Assembly: GCA_964019425.1 (NCBI GenBank)
Contig: OZ025820.1
Coordinates: forward strand, 310,001-374,000
Direction of reading: 5' to 3'
DNA length: 64,000 bases
Source of the DNA: Flectonema sp. DT1601
Lineage: Eukaryota; Euglenozoa; Diplonemea; Diplonemida; Diplonemidae
The notes under the pieces are model-generated. The model was not told the origin of the DNA. It saw nothing but the letters and a program-made list of their open reading frames with translations, and ran no database searches. Every line of letters starts with the position of its first letter. Position 1 is the first letter of the stretch. Positions 21,544 to 33,568 of the stretch are shown piece after piece. Made by a program: the position numbers and the translations under genes.

Positions 21544-24439
21544 CCGTGCCATACTAGTTGGCTGCTTGTGGAAAAAGCTGCACAAATATATCATAGAAAA
21601 GACTGTAGTGTACATGTCGGTACACATCAGTTGCCTCAATTAGTTGTTTTTAGTACATTTTTCTGATTGGTTTTTATGAAATTGTAACCTTGAAAAAGTT
21701 ATGTTATTCCTGCACCCTGGATAAGGAACTCTTAAGGATACCGAGAGCAATAAAGAAGAAGAGAGATCCCTCGTTTTCTTGTTTCACAATATGGATTTTA
21801 AGGTGCTTTTTTCTTCCTGTGGATCCTTCTATGTCACTGCGCAGGTGCAAAGCCTTGGATCTAGCGAGAGTCTTGGTTCCCCTCGAAGGAAATTATAATT
21901 GCAAAGTTAGAGGCTTAGTACCTGCTGTTGCGACTAGGAATGAAAACAAAAGGTCTTCCTCAACCTATGTCAAGACAACGGGTGCCTTGCTGTTGCGATA
22001 TATGTGCACCAATTCTTTTCTCTCCAATTTTTTTTTTTTTTTTTAAAGCAGAACTCTGTTCTAACGTTTTGCTTTTCTGCTTTCCCACTTTTTTTTTTTT
22101 TTTTTTTTTTTTTTTTCATTTACCGCTAAACAGTTTTTTAGCACTACCAGTGAGGAACGAGCATACATTCACTTCGAGGGTTCGACAGGCAAATGATTCT
22201 AAATCAGGTTGGCTTGGACGAAGGAAAAGACTTGAACAACTTGAGAACGACAACCTTTTCCCCCTTATTCCACCCCTTTTATTTCTTCCCTTCGGCAGGA
22301 ACATCCTCGGTATGCTACCACAATCAGTGATCACCGAAGAGCTACCTTATTCTCTTTGAGTGTCTTCTGACAGGCACTCGATCGCTTGTTGGGCTTGCTA
22401 TCTAACGACTACTAAGAAATCAGTTCTTTTGAAATAAATCGAGAAAATCAGAAAACCGAATAAAGTCCCTTAGAACTTACTGATGAAGGGCTAGGGGATG
22501 ATTATAATGAATTCTTTTTTTTTTTTTGTAACAAACTCATATTTAAGTAACTACATGGGCCCGTCGTATTATCAGGGTTAGGAATCATAAAAAATTATCA
22601 TCCCTTGAGAACCTCTCTCGATTGATTGATTGTTTGTTTATATTAGTCTGATCTAGTCATAGCAAATATTGATTTACTCTTGAGACTGAATTTGGTACTT
22701 CTGCTGTACAGAAATTGAGAATAATGGGTGCAGGAGGAATAATCTTTTTTTTTTTGTGGTTTTTTTTGTGTTCTTTTTTTCTTTTTTTTTCCTTCCAATT
22801 ATTCCATTCTTATTTATTTTATCATCCGCTGCTTTCTTTTTTTTTTTTTTTTTCCCCTTCTTTTTTTTTTTTCTGCGTTTATATTCAATGCTCACCACCC
22901 AAACCCTTCCCCTGTCAAGTCCTGTTTTAGTTGTCGTGGTGCTTTTTCTTTCCGTGATTAGAGAAAAAAGACAATTGTACACTTTTTTCTTTATTTATTT
23001 TCTCTTTCCTTGCAACACTACCATTTGATGCGCTAGAATTTTAAAAAAGGAGGGGGGAAGGAAAAAAAAAAAAAAAAAAAAAAAAAAAGACATAACTAAG
23101 AAAGCATTGCTTCAGTCTGCTCGCGCCCTCCTTTTTACGTCGTCCTACACTGAGGGTTCTTAAACCATTTGGTTCGCTTCAGACAATTTTTAATTTATTG
23201 TACATACTCGTAAGTTATAAATAACTGTTACGGTAACATAGACAAGGGTTGCAACTATGTGTTTACGTAGTTCCTTTTGTTTACCCGTCCGTGTTAAAGA
23301 CAAAAAAAAATATTTATATATCAATTTAACCCTTTACTATTCCTTAGACAATTATAAATTTATAAGGAGAATATCCAAAGAGAGCGAGAGAGAGAGAAAG
23401 AGAGTTCCATGTTAGCGTCAAGAGAACACTACTGGGAGGAGGATCATATTGGAACAGCATTATGCTCCTTTTGTTTTTGGTTTTTTATAAAGTGCAAAAC
23501 GATCATATATTACATCATCGTCTATTGGTAGTGATTTCCTTTTTTTAGGGACACTCCCTCCAGCAGCTTGTGACTCTTACAAACATTAGCTGTTTCCTTT
23601 TAGCTTTTTCAGGAAAACACGGAATACAGGCTTTCTCTTCCCCCAACCCAGCCTGCTTTGTGATTTTACTGCTTCTTTGTAGTAACAATCCCTTCCCTTT
23701 GTTCATTTGTGTTTATTCCCCCGCCCACTGTTTCCAGATGTTTGCACAGAAAATTGTTAGTGCGTTTACATTGAAATAGCAAAAACAAAAACAAAAAAGG
23801 CACTTTTTTCCTTCTATGTGTTATGCGATTTTTTTGACAAAAAAAGAAGAAAGAAAAACGCAACGTATCTACACGTTTGCCCCCTCCTGATTGCTATAGT
23901 GATTGCTTTCGAATGCTATGCCAGTCGGAATTCTGTTTAAAACTCTTTTGGGGAGTTAACCAAGTCTCTCAATTCTCTAATTTATTGTTTGTTTTTGTTT
24001 TCTTTCAGAACCCGCGATTTAATTATCAACTTGCTCTCCATTGAGCTACTGATTATTTCCATCTAAATTTCTTTTTTTTTTTATATTCAATTTCATTTAT
24101 TGTTACTTCCCCTTTCCCCCCTCTTCAATTTTTATAGGTGGATAAAAGGGGAGGCACTGAGAGGTGTATTGTTGTTCCGCCACTGGAGAATGACAAAATG
24201 CTCACCTGACCTCCGCATGGGCATGAAAAAATACCTTTCGGCTCTTACTGCTTGGGCGGTTCTCTATGGCGGAAAACACCTTATTTCTCATATGTTTGTT
24301 CCTTGTTTGGGTTATCGTTGATGTCATTTTTATTCAGCATGCACCCTTGGGAAAAAGAAAAAAAAAAAGGAATACCCGAGTCTGGATAGTTTTTATGGTT
24401 CACCTCGATGGTAGATAAAAAAAAACTCCTTCCCTCCCG
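21544..24439. other. 2.9 kb without a recognisable gene
   Basis: Short frames run through poly-T (22029-22044, 22089-22116, 22838-22855) and poly-A (23061-23088) tracts. There is a (GA)n-like stretch at 23381-23402. No tRNA, domain or conserved motif was seen. Confidence 0.55.
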
Positions 24440-24470
24440 TTTTATCTATATTTTTATTTTTTATAATATC

Positions 24471-24690
24471 CATACTTGTACCCCTTTAAAGGGGAATTAA
24501 AAATTAAAGCGGAAATAAAGGGCTTTTAATATTAAAGGGCTTTTAATTAATTCCCCTTTATTTTCCAATTTAATGAAATAAAGGGGAATTAAAGGGGATT
24601 TAATGAATTAAAGGGCCCTTTATTTTAAAATTAAAGGGGATTTAATTCCCCTTTAATTTGGAAAAATAAAAATAAAGGGCTTTTAATGGT
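24471..24690. repeat. Left inverted end with palindromic AAAGGGG units
   Basis: It begins with CATACTTGTACCCCTTTAAA and continues as interleaved runs of AAAGGGG and CCCCTTT separated by TTAA-rich spacers, able to fold on itself many times. The inverted partner is at 27340-27560. Confidence 0.7.
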
Positions 24691-24708
24691 TTTTAATTAA
24701 AAAAAAAA

Positions 24709-24780
24709 TCCTCCACCAGGACTCGAACCTGCAGCCTAGCGAATGCAAATCCACAATCATACCAGTGGACAACCAGTGTC
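24709..24780 (-). pseudogene. tRNA-like sequence (tRNA-Ala-like, degenerate)
   Basis: Read on the minus strand it has an exact B box (GGTTCGAGTCC), a T arm with four pairs, an anticodon-like loop TTTGCAT (UGC, Ala), a GG and A in the D loop, and a run of eight T after the 3' end, as a Pol III terminator would have. The acceptor and anticodon stems pair poorly, so it is unlikely to be a working tRNA. It is better seen as a tRNA-derived sequence in the element, perhaps a SINE-type head. Confidence 0.45.
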
Positions 24781-26331
24781 ACTTAAAAAAGTTTTTTTTT
24801 TAATTTTCTTTCCTATATTCTTATTGCGGGAATTATCCTTGCAAGGAATTTCTCCTCAAAAATCGTTATTTCACAAGATTCTTCTCCCACAAAAATAATT
24901 CCTGATCAAGGAAAATTTTTTACTGGGGGTTTCCTTTGGTTATCTGGTAAGGAATTATTATTGTGAGGAATTTTTTTTTTGGAAATTTTTTTTTCAGCAA
25001 AAATTCTTGAGTTCCTCACAAGAATTTCGGCACGAGGTATTAAGTTGCTCGACCTTCGCTGTTTTTTTCGATACGTGATTAGTCCGTTAGAGGACTGTCG
25101 GTGTGAAAGGAAAGAAAGTCGGAACGGTGGCCAAAGATTAGTGAGTTGACTGAGTTGGTCAGTTACCAGCATGGTAGCTAGCGGTTTCCTTATGATGTTA
25201 AATATCGTTATGATGATATAGTTGTATTTTACAAATCAAACTCAAACGCCCCCCTTCCTGGTGTTCGTCTTGGTGATTAATTCACAGTTGAATAACTCGA
25301 TTCCGTACTGCACTGAATGACAACACGGAAAAAAGAGATGTGTATGCAGCTGAGAGGAATCGTAACTTCAAGTGCTTTTGCATTCTGAAGATTGCAATGG
25401 GTGATAATTAAATCTGTCAGTGAGTATCAATTGGTGGGTAGACCACCGAAGTTACTGTGAACAAACCAGCGTGTCCAAAGCAGGCGTTCGTCTTGTATTT
25501 TACGTATAAAATCCAACAGTTAACCCCCTTCAAGTTTTCAAGACAATATAATTATTAATTAAATACTCATGGGTTTTATAAAAAACTGTTGCGGTTACAT
25601 AAGCAAGTGGTGCTCAACTATGTTCACGTGGTATTTATTTATCTGCAGTCATTTACTACGCTGCCGCTGACAGTCAAGATTGTCAGAGAAATACCTGGTC
25701 AATTTGACTTGACATCATTTTTTCTCGCAATTTTAAAATAAAAACTTTCTCCTCTCTTTAGGCTATTACTACAAACTTTATTTTCAATCTCTCAAGACAA
25801 AAGCTTATGTGGGAACAATTAGACAGGAGCATGATATCCAAAAGTTACATGTCTGAAATCATGGAGAATACATTCTTTCGGAGTTGCTTTAACCAGTAGA
25901 ATCAGATGCGTGGTCCGTTCCGGTAGGACTCCCTTCTTACGAATGTGTGGTGCCTCGTGTTAGCGCTTTGGATAGTAATAACCATTGGCGGCGACTATGC
26001 ACGGGGTGGCCAGTGGGTTTAATGAGGTTGTTGTGTAATCCCCTTCCATGGCTCTGTTTCGGCATGCTGGAAAGCGAAGCTCTGAAGTTTACTTCAGGTT
26101 AGTCTTGTAAGCCTATCCTTCCGGTTCAGTTCTCGGCTTGGTTGATTCCCTCGATCGTCCCATCCAGGAGTTTGTGTGCATGGTGAGGCCCTCTGGAAAC
26201 CCAGCCCAGCACAAGAAACCAGGCTCACGGCGAAGATTGGACCCGAAAGTAACCTTGCGTTCTGTTCTGTTGGCAAGCTCTCTGGCTGAGTGCGTTCGAA
26301 GTGAGTGGAATTGCTAGTTTGTTGGGTTATG

Positions 26332-26857
26332 TTCGTAGCAGCTTCACGGTGACGGCGGCCTTATTGAGAATTATCCCTGGTTGTTACATGTTACGTAATG
26401 ATTGGGTTCTCAAGACTGGTTGCTTGCTAATGTGAATGCTGACGTTCGAACTGTTATTCGTAGCAGCTTCACGGTGACGGCGGCCTTATTGAGAATTATC
26501 CCTGGTTGTTACATGTTACGTAATGATTGGGTTCTCAAGACTGGTTGCTTGCTAATGTGAATGCTGACGTTCGAACTGTTATTCGTAGCAGCTTCACGGT
26601 GACGGCGGCCTTATTGAGAATTATCCCTGGTTGTTACATGTTACGTAATGATTGGGTTCTCAAGACTGGTTGCTTGCTAATGTGAATGCTGACGTTCGAA
26701 CTGTTATTCGTAGCAGCTTCACGGTGACGGCGGCCTTATTGAGAATTATCCCTGGTTGTTACATGTTGAAAGTTGCAGGTTAACTGTGGCTGATGCACGT
26801 AATGGTTGGGTTCTCAAGACTGGTTGCTTGCTAATGTGAATGCTGACGTTCGAACTG
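26332..26857. repeat. 125-bp tandem repeat, about 3.5 to 4 copies
   Basis: Copies start at 26332, 26457, 26582 and 26707. The first three are identical by eye. The fourth carries an extra segment of about 29 nt before ACGTAATGGTTGGG. A fifth, more diverged and interrupted copy runs from 26947 with its second half at about 27189-27277. Identical copies suggest recent expansion. Confidence 0.85.
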
Positions 26858-27339
26858 CCCCGACTTTCGAGTAGTTTCCTTTTCCGGCGTGTAACAATCC
26901 CGACTGACGAAAAAAGTTGGAGGAATTGCTAGTTTGTTGGGTTATATTCGTAGCAGCTTCACGGTGACGGCGGCCTTACTGAGAATTATCCCTGGTTGTT
27001 ACGTGTTGAAAGTCACAGGTTATAGCGTCAAAATAACACTCGCGTGGGTGGTTGCTCTCTTCGGAAAGCATAACTTCAGACCCGTCAATTCGCGGCGCTT
27101 ATATCTGCACACATTAATTAGTTGAACGAGTTCAAGTCACTTCCCTGCATAGCAGATCCGTGTCCTCTGTACTAACGCTATACTAAGTGTGACTGTGACT
27201 GATACACGTAATGGTTGGGTTCTTTAAGTACTCAGGACTGGTTGCTTGCTGATGTGAATGCTGACGTTCGAACTGCCCCGACTTTCGAGTAATTTTCCTT
27301 TCCGGCTTAGGATGACGCAGCGTGGTGGGTGCCTTGGGA

Positions 27340-27560
27340 TTTATTAAATAAAGCGGAAATAAAGGGGCTTTCCCACCCCCCTTTATTCCGCTTATTTCCC
27401 CTTTATTTCCCCTTTATTTTGGAAAAAAAGGAAAAAAAGCCCTTTATTTGGATTAAAAGCCCTTTATTTCCCCTTTATTTTGGAATTACGGAAATTAAAG
27501 GGCATTAAAAGCCCTTTAATTTCCCCTTTATTTTGCCCCCTTTAAAGGGGTACAAGTATG
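27340..27560. repeat. Right inverted end with palindromic CCCCTTTA units
   Basis: It mirrors 24471-24690: runs of CCCTTTATTTCCCC and AAAGGGC units, ending in the inverted core CCCCTTTAAAGGGGTACAAG at 27537. Confidence 0.7.
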
Positions 27561-27590
27561 AATATCAAAATTAAAATAAATATTAAAGTC

Positions 27591-28945
27591 AAAAAAAAAA
27601 AAAAAGGAAAAAAAAAATTCTGATCAATGCGGCATTCTAAGTCCATTTCTATCTAAGATCGGGACAACAGAGACGTGTGGTTTATTTACTCAAGGAACTC
27701 AGCCGTGGGGAAAAAATATCGAACATAAAACTTTTACAGTATGCTAGTGAAGTGTGCTATAATAGTCTCATAAGGACTTAGTAAACACACTTTTCTTGTG
27801 ATGTCACACTGTGATGAATCACCAAGCTATCTAAAGTAGTAGACTTCAGGGGAAGACAGTGCTATCCAACTCAATCAATCAATATCACTTCTCAGATTGT
27901 AGCGATGCATATCAAGAGCAAACCTCCCTCTGATCCTTTACCATGCCCTGATTACATTTATAACTGAAATAGGTGGATGTGTAATCAGCAAAGATGACGC
28001 AGCCCCAGAGGACTCTAGGGCTTGTAACATAGTTGCATATGCAGTTTTTTATCACTCAGATTTTCTCGATCTTTCCATTCCAGGTCTGGGATTAACATCT
28101 TTGAGTAACTACCTTGAACGTGTCTTAGTCGCAGAAAATTTTTTTTCTTTTTTTTCTTTTTTTTTTTTGACTGATGTATTGTTATTTTTTTTGGTTCATC
28201 ATGTCCAGTTGTCACCTAAAGAAAAAAAAAGACTTCCGATAAGCCGAGACGCATTCCGGCCTCCCCACGGTCAGCTGATAATTTTTTTTACAAAAAAAAA
28301 AGACTTTTTTAAAAGAATCAGGCAAATTTATTCGTATTGGCAAAAAAAAAAAAAAAAAATGGGGAGGACTTTTTTAGAAGAGAAAATAAATCGGAGGCAC
28401 GTAACTGTTGCTGGTGTCATATTTTTACTCTTATTTTCCAAGTGGTTGTCATCTCAAGCTTTCCATAGCAGAGCGAGACTCTACATGTTTTTCGTGACAT
28501 TCTTTTATTTACTGGCGTTCCTACTAATAAAAACTCGTCTCCGAGTAAAACAACGAGGGGGAAAATGAAAACAGAGACACCAATTTAAGTTGGTAGACAA
28601 AACGCGTACGGAAGAAAAAGCACAAATGAAAAATAAAGAAAAAGAAGAAGAAGAAACCCAAACATGGAACCGACAAGCATCCTGCCAACAGGAAAATTGT
28701 TTTATTCCGCCCCCTCTTTGTGATGAATACAGTCTGCCACTCCTGTATAGTAAGTGTACACATGCTGTGCATGTGGTTGGCTTGTTTCCCAACAGGTGGT
28801 TCCCTTTAAGGTCTGTGTAGAGGTTCTTATCAATTTCTATTAGCAGGTTACCATCCCAACAGTGAAATGATCTCATGTGCAATCAGTAGTATGTTTAATT
28901 ACTATTTCCTTTTACAGCATGAACATAAAGTAATTGTAAGTGAAC
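27591..28945. other. Intergenic, no gene seen
   Basis: Low-complexity frames only; poly-T lies at 28138-28170 and poly-A at 28342-28358. A T-rich stretch ending in TTTTACAG at 28918 is the likely trans-splice acceptor of the next gene. Confidence 0.55.
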
Positions 28946-29827
28946 ATGGCTGCAGGAGTCAAGTCACTTTGTAAACAAATCGATGAATTGTGTTGGGATA
29001 ACCCGAAACTGGCACCAATTGCCATTAGGTTGCTACGCGTAACAGTAGCGACATTAAATGAGAGTACCACTCACGGAATGGGAACAGGGAAACGTGTGAA
29101 GAGACTGCCTCCACTCAGAGAGGCAGCAAAAGGAAAGAAGAAAAACGCACCGCATCCGGTACCGCCACCGGAAATACCTCAGCAATCCACACCTGGAGAG
29201 AGTGTGCTGCAGGTCATTTCTCATCGGAATGATGGATTAGCTCCTCTTCTGAATAGTCACAACATTAGATACACAAGTTCCGTATTAATTAGAGATGAGA
29301 CTCCTCGAACCCCAGAAATACCTCCTCACGCACCGCAGGCGTTTCAAAATTCCCAACACGACAGCAGCGGAGTTTATCATTACAATCACCAGGCGGATCA
29401 TCAGACTGGTTCACAGACTGTGTCACCGACTTACGTTTCGGGTAGTGAAATTAACACAGCCAGACTTCCTTTAGTTCCAACTCCTTCTGCACCAGTGATG
29501 CAACCTCTTAATCATCACCACAAGCACCAGGTGCAAATAGGAATTGGAGGCGAGTCGTCTTCTCCTACCGCTGCCAATAGGAAGCCTGGCTTTCTCCGTC
29601 ATCTCCATGAGATCCGTGGAGGTCCTAGTGGTGAGGAAATAGCTGAACGTGAACGCAAACAGAAAGAATGGCTCCAGTCGCTAGAAGAGCAAATCCGCGA
29701 AAATCAGGAGAGGAAGAGACGCGAACACGATCAGTTTGTGAGGGAAGAGAGAAAATGGCAAGAGAGAGATCCGAATTACACAGTGCAGTCTACAGCTTAT
29801 GATCACCGTCATATTATGTCTGGGTGA
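28946..29827 (+). CDS. Pro/His/Ser-rich protein with C-terminal charged coiled coil (CCDC66-like)
   Basis: It has 293 residues from the ATG at 28946 (the earlier in-frame GTG is not a start). A short helical N-terminus is followed by a long disordered region rich in Pro, His and Ser (about 45-215). It ends with a charged helix (about 225-280): KPGFLRHLHEIRGG, then EWLQSLEEQIREN-x-x-R-K-R-x-E-H. The last part resembles the conserved Trp-containing helix of CCDC66-type centrosomal/ciliary proteins. This match is from memory and modest. If right, it would sit in the flagellar apparatus. Confidence 0.55.
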   Translation: MAAGVKSLCKQIDELCWDNPKLAPIAIRLLRVTVATLNESTTHGMGTGKRVKRLPPLREAAKGKKKNAPHPVPPPEIPQQSTPGESVLQVISHRNDGLAPLLNSHNIRYTSSVLIRDETPRTPEIPPHAPQAFQNSQHDSSGVYHYNHQADHQTGSQTVSPTYVSGSEINTARLPLVPTPSAPVMQPLNHHHKHQVQIGIGGESSSPTAANRKPGFLRHLHEIRGGPSGEEIAERERKQKEWLQSLEEQIRENQERKRREHDQFVREERKWQERDPNYTVQSTAYDHRHIMSG

Positions 29828-30282
29828 GGAACCGATGTGAGTAAGGATACATCGCCCGCTGTATTATTTTATCATTTTATTTCGCGGAAATTGATACGTT
29901 GTGTCATTGTTTGTCAGTTGTGTTGTTTTTGTAGTATTATCGTTTCTGGTTTGTTTTGCTAATTTCTCTCCTCTTTTTTTTTTTTTCTCTTTTCCTGCAG
30001 TTTTTTTTTTTTTTTTTTTTTTTTTTGTTGCTTGCGATTGATAGATTTAGTCACTAACGGCTTCCCTTACCTTGCATTGTTCTGTCGACCAATGCTGAGC
30101 AACTACAAAGTTGGTATGCTGCGTTTGTTATCATCAAGTGCAACACTTAAACTTCCTCTTATTATTCATTTTGCGCCTTCATCTAGGGAGACATCTCCCA
30201 ATTGCATATTTGGTTCCTTTTAGCTTTTTCTGACTGCGGAAGGTGTGCTAAATTGCTTCCTAATTTTAAACAGCGCAGTACG
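29828..30282. other. Intergenic, no gene seen
   Basis: It holds a poly-T run at 30001-30026 and a probable acceptor (TTTTAAACAG, ends 30273) just before the next ATG. Confidence 0.55.
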
Positions 30283-30921
30283 ATGTGGCGTGCTGACCGA
30301 AAGTGGAAATATTTCGTGAAGGATGAACCAGTATCAGAAAATCATGCGCAGAATAGCAGTAGCTCACAATCACAATTAAATAATATTGAGGATTGGAGTG
30401 ATGAAAAGAAAACGAGATACTATTCAAGAATACTTGGTGTTCAAGAAGGTTGTGAAGCTGAGGTTTTACGTAGAGCATATCGAAAGAAAGCTTTATTTAC
30501 ACACCCTGATAAAGCAGATGGTAATTATACTGAATTCGTTCTTCTAAACGATGCTTACGAGCATATGAAGAATAGAAAGTCTGGTGGAATTTGTTTTGAG
30601 ATGTTAGCTGAGGGGAAGAGGGATGTGACTGCTAATGAATGCGATCGATGGAATCTGTTGTTCATTGACAGAAGGGGGAAGATATCTCGTAGAAATAAAA
30701 CTTCAATATCAACAGCTAACGGTCCTCCCACGAGGAGTTTTAGTTTTGGATTGCGTCCACAGTCAGGTAGTCGACAGCAGCCTTCAGCAGCATCCCAACT
30801 GCCCCTCGAAACCGCTCACACCATTCGTCCGCTTCATAGATATGATCCCCTTCTCGAACATACAAAAAGAAGGAGATCAGCACTCTACCAGTCAGTAGCA
30901 GTGTCAAGGTCTTCTTTTTAA
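30283..30921 (+). CDS. J-domain protein with N-terminal extension
   Basis: The frame is open from 30202. The Met at 30283 is preferred because a TTTTAAACAG acceptor ends 9 bases before it, giving 212 residues. The J domain spans about residues 42-95 (YYSRILGVQEGCEAEVLRRA, then HPDKADGN, then EFVLLNDAYEHM), with intact HPD. The C-terminal 110 residues are basic and Ser/Arg-rich without a zinc finger or client-binding fold. It is an Hsp70 co-chaperone of type III; the location is unknown. Confidence 0.75.
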   Translation: MWRADRKWKYFVKDEPVSENHAQNSSSSQSQLNNIEDWSDEKKTRYYSRILGVQEGCEAEVLRRAYRKKALFTHPDKADGNYTEFVLLNDAYEHMKNRKSGGICFEMLAEGKRDVTANECDRWNLLFIDRRGKISRRNKTSISTANGPPTRSFSFGLRPQSGSRQQPSAASQLPLETAHTIRPLHRYDPLLEHTKRRRSALYQSVAVSRSSF

Positions 30922-31217
30922 CTTCACGAGTAGAGGTTCCTTTCCGTTTATTCATTTCGTTTGATTAGTTCAGTTGCTCAAGCAGAAGCTACTTCTTTCC
31001 ATCCCTACCATTCAAACACTCAACTTTCCAGCTTGTGTGGATTCATTCCCCTATGGTCATAAATGACTTTCTTTTTCGCCTTCTTAAAAACTTTAATTAA
31101 CATGGACGAGAAGGTTGTGTACAAACACAACAAGTCGTACCTTATTTATCAAGTAGAGCGTTGATGATGATTTTTTCATTCTTAACTTCCATCAGTTATC
31201 GAGAAATAAATAAGAAA

Positions 31218-32741
31218 ATGATGTTGCGGAGGTTAGCTGGGCAGCAGACCCAGAGATTAGTAAGGAAGTCAGCAGTCAGGTATGTCGTCATTTTGTACAA
31301 TGTGGAATCAACGTGGGCTTTTTTATGTTATTTTCGAAAAAAAAAAAACAGATTCTGCTCAACTGCAGTAGAGGAAACCACCGATAAGGGAATGTACGAC
31401 CCTGAAGTTATCTCTTCTCATGAGAAACAGGTATGTAGTTTTTAATTTGCACCCATATTTTCCCCGCATTGTTTTCTAAATTTAACAGCGCCTCGGGGTG
31501 TTGTGCCGCTTGTTGTGATAGCGTCCTTGCCATTCTTCGTCTCCTCTTTTTTATTCTTGACGACTTCTCGTTTTTGTCTTTGCTTCTGTTCGTTCCGCCC
31601 ACACGTTCCAATACACATCCTGTGACACCATGTGCATATTCATATCCCACATGGGGAAAATCACAAAATTTCATCTGCACCATAGTGCTGATATACCCCT
31701 TAATAGACTTGTAATTTTCTTTGATTAGCAGCTACAAATATTCTTCAGTCAAGTACTTGATATTAAATTTGTTTTTAATACCTAAAGTTGTTACTGTTTT
31801 TACATTGTCAAAGTTTCACCTTAATAGACTTGTCGTTCTTGACAAAGTTACTTTATACTTTGATACCCCGAGACACGTAGAGTTTTTAATATGAAATATA
31901 AACAAAACAGGTAAAAAAACACCTCGACATCTTTAATCCACTCTTGTTCATCGCAGGAGGTCTACTGGGATTACACTTCACCAAGGAGCTGTATTATTAT
32001 TTGATGGAAAAGGATGAACAAGGTGCTGCTCGTGTTGACAGTTTGGTGTACCACAAGAAGGACAAGATCCTTGGAGATAAACAAGCACACCATAATACCA
32101 GTCCGACATTGTTGTTAGATGTTTATGATGTATTAGTGTGCATGACTTACAGAGAAGGAAGCATCGCCAATCAGACTGTATTGAGACCAGGAGCGAGAGT
32201 ATTCCTTGAAAGGCTTAAAGAACAATATGAGATTGTGATTTATAGTTTTTCAGATCTGAACCACATGCAGGAATTGTTTGGAAGAATTGACGAAAAGAGG
32301 GACATCTTCAGCAACGTCATCACTAGAGAACTGATAAAGAGAATTGATTGTGGATACTGGCCTTATGGTGTTGTTCCATCATTTCTAGCACCAAGATATA
32401 AGAAAAACCTTGACGACATAGGTCGTAGACCAGAGAGAATCATCCACATCGAAACAGAGGAGGAAAATCTCTACGACGACCCTTCCCAAGATGACAACCG
32501 CATTTTAATCCCTCGCTATGACGGTGGTGATAGCGACGAAGAATTAATAAATTTAATTCCGTTCTTCGAGTACCTCGCCGACAACGCTCGCGCTCCATTC
32601 GACGTTCGCAAGGCAATCCGCTTCTACAAAAAGAAGGCTGAAGAGTATGACGTTGAAAACATTGGTGTCGCATTCACTCTTTACCAAGAAGAAAAGAAAC
32701 AAAAAGAAGTTCCAAAAAGTTCGGGTTGGAACATCTTCTAA
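31218..32741 (+). CDS. TIM50: TIM50-like subunit of the mitochondrial TIM23 translocase, three exons
   Basis: The exons are 31218-31279, 31352-31430 and 31911-32741, in phase (2, 0), giving 323 residues. The N-terminus is an Arg-rich, acid-free presequence (MMLRRLAGQQTQRLVRK...RFCS) of the mitochondrial type, split by intron 1. A hydrophobic segment (LLFIAGGLLGLHF, about 56-68) would anchor it in the inner membrane. The FCP1/SCP-like domain follows, with LLLDVYDVLV where phosphatases have DxDxT, then VLRPGARVFLERLKEQYEIV and IYSFSD. This is the arrangement of TIM50, which receives presequences in the intermembrane space. Intron 2 is unusually long (480 nt) and carries two copies of CCTTAATAGACTTGT. 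Confidence 0.8.
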
Positions 32742-33568
32742 GAAGCCTTAATAAATATAACAAGATAGCAATCATTAAGGTCACCTTAATGTGAGTGCAG
32801 TCTTGCGTACTATTCAAAGAAGGTGTTAGGGATTGATGACCCTCACAAGAACGCTGTGAAGAGGTGTTTTTTTCAAGTGACATTCGCTTACTGACGAAAT
32901 GGAGTTTTTAATCCAAGTCAAACACCGAAGTGGTGATCAGCTGAAGCTGAAAAGCGACATATGAAATTCAGAGTAGTTGTGACACCTGACTTCTGTACCC
33001 CAGCATGCGGAGCAAGGACGTTGGTAATGTGTCTCTCTTCTACCAACTAGAGCTGACCTGTCATATTTTTTAATTTTCTTTGCTGTTGTTTCCTGAAGGG
33101 TTTAGTCCCCGACCTGATGGTCTTATCTGTGTTTTTTTTTTTTTTTAAATTTTGTTTTAGTTTTTTTATTTTTTGGGAAAGCAACACCGACAGCCATGAG
33201 TTATAGTAGGATTCATTTCTAAAGAATAGTTTTGTTGAAGTTTTCGAAGAAATAGTTTTGAAACAAAAGGGACATTTCTGTGCTACTTTGCTTTAAAAAA
33301 ACCGTTCAAGCCCCTGCCGAAAGCTGTCTCAGAACAGGTATCCAACGGCGCTAAAAAGAGAAAAAAGAAAGCCCATTTCCCATCCTTGTCATGCCCTCCC
33401 CTCGTTATCATACGCGGCAATATCATTCAGTTGGTTTAATTACTTGAGAGGTGTATTTCTTTGAGTTTTTAAGTTGTACTTCTTCAGGTTGTTTGTTAGA
33501 AACATGTCGTGTACAAGGTTGAATAGAACAAACCGAATAAATCTTTTTTTCTTCAACAGACCTCAAAG
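32742..33568. other. Intergenic, no gene seen
   Basis: It begins with a 19-bp near-perfect palindrome at 32773-32791, 32 bases after the TIM50 stop. The rest is unassigned. TTTTTTTCTTCAACAG ending at 33559 is an excellent trans-splice acceptor for the kinase. Confidence 0.6.
32773..32791. repeat. Palindrome in the TIM50 3' region
   Basis: Arms of 9 bp (CATTAAGGT / ACCTTAATG) flank one central C. It lies where the 3' UTR should be and may form a small hairpin. Confidence 0.6.

Larger units (their letters stand above)
24440..27590. mobile_element. 3.1 kb element with inverted ends rich in AAAGGGG palindromes
   Basis: Both borders carry the same 24-bp core (24471-24494 and, inverted, 27537-27560) inside longer, less exact inverted ends. 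Next to each core lies 180-210 bp built from alternating AATAAAGGGG / CCCCTTTAATT-type units, which are themselves palindromic. Inside are a tRNA-like sequence at the left and a block of tandem repeats at the right. I find no transposase-like ORF. This looks like a non-autonomous foldback or TIR element, or a satellite-derived insertion. The borders are approximate and no target-site duplication could be confirmed by eye. Confidence 0.55.

Noticed and set aside
24709-24780. Functional tRNA-Ala
   Set aside because: Acceptor and anticodon stems do not pair well enough; kept only as tRNA-like.
26332-26857. B-box-like CGTTCGAACTG in each 125-bp unit as possible Pol III genes
   Set aside because: The match is partial, no A box is at proper spacing and no T-run terminator follows each unit.
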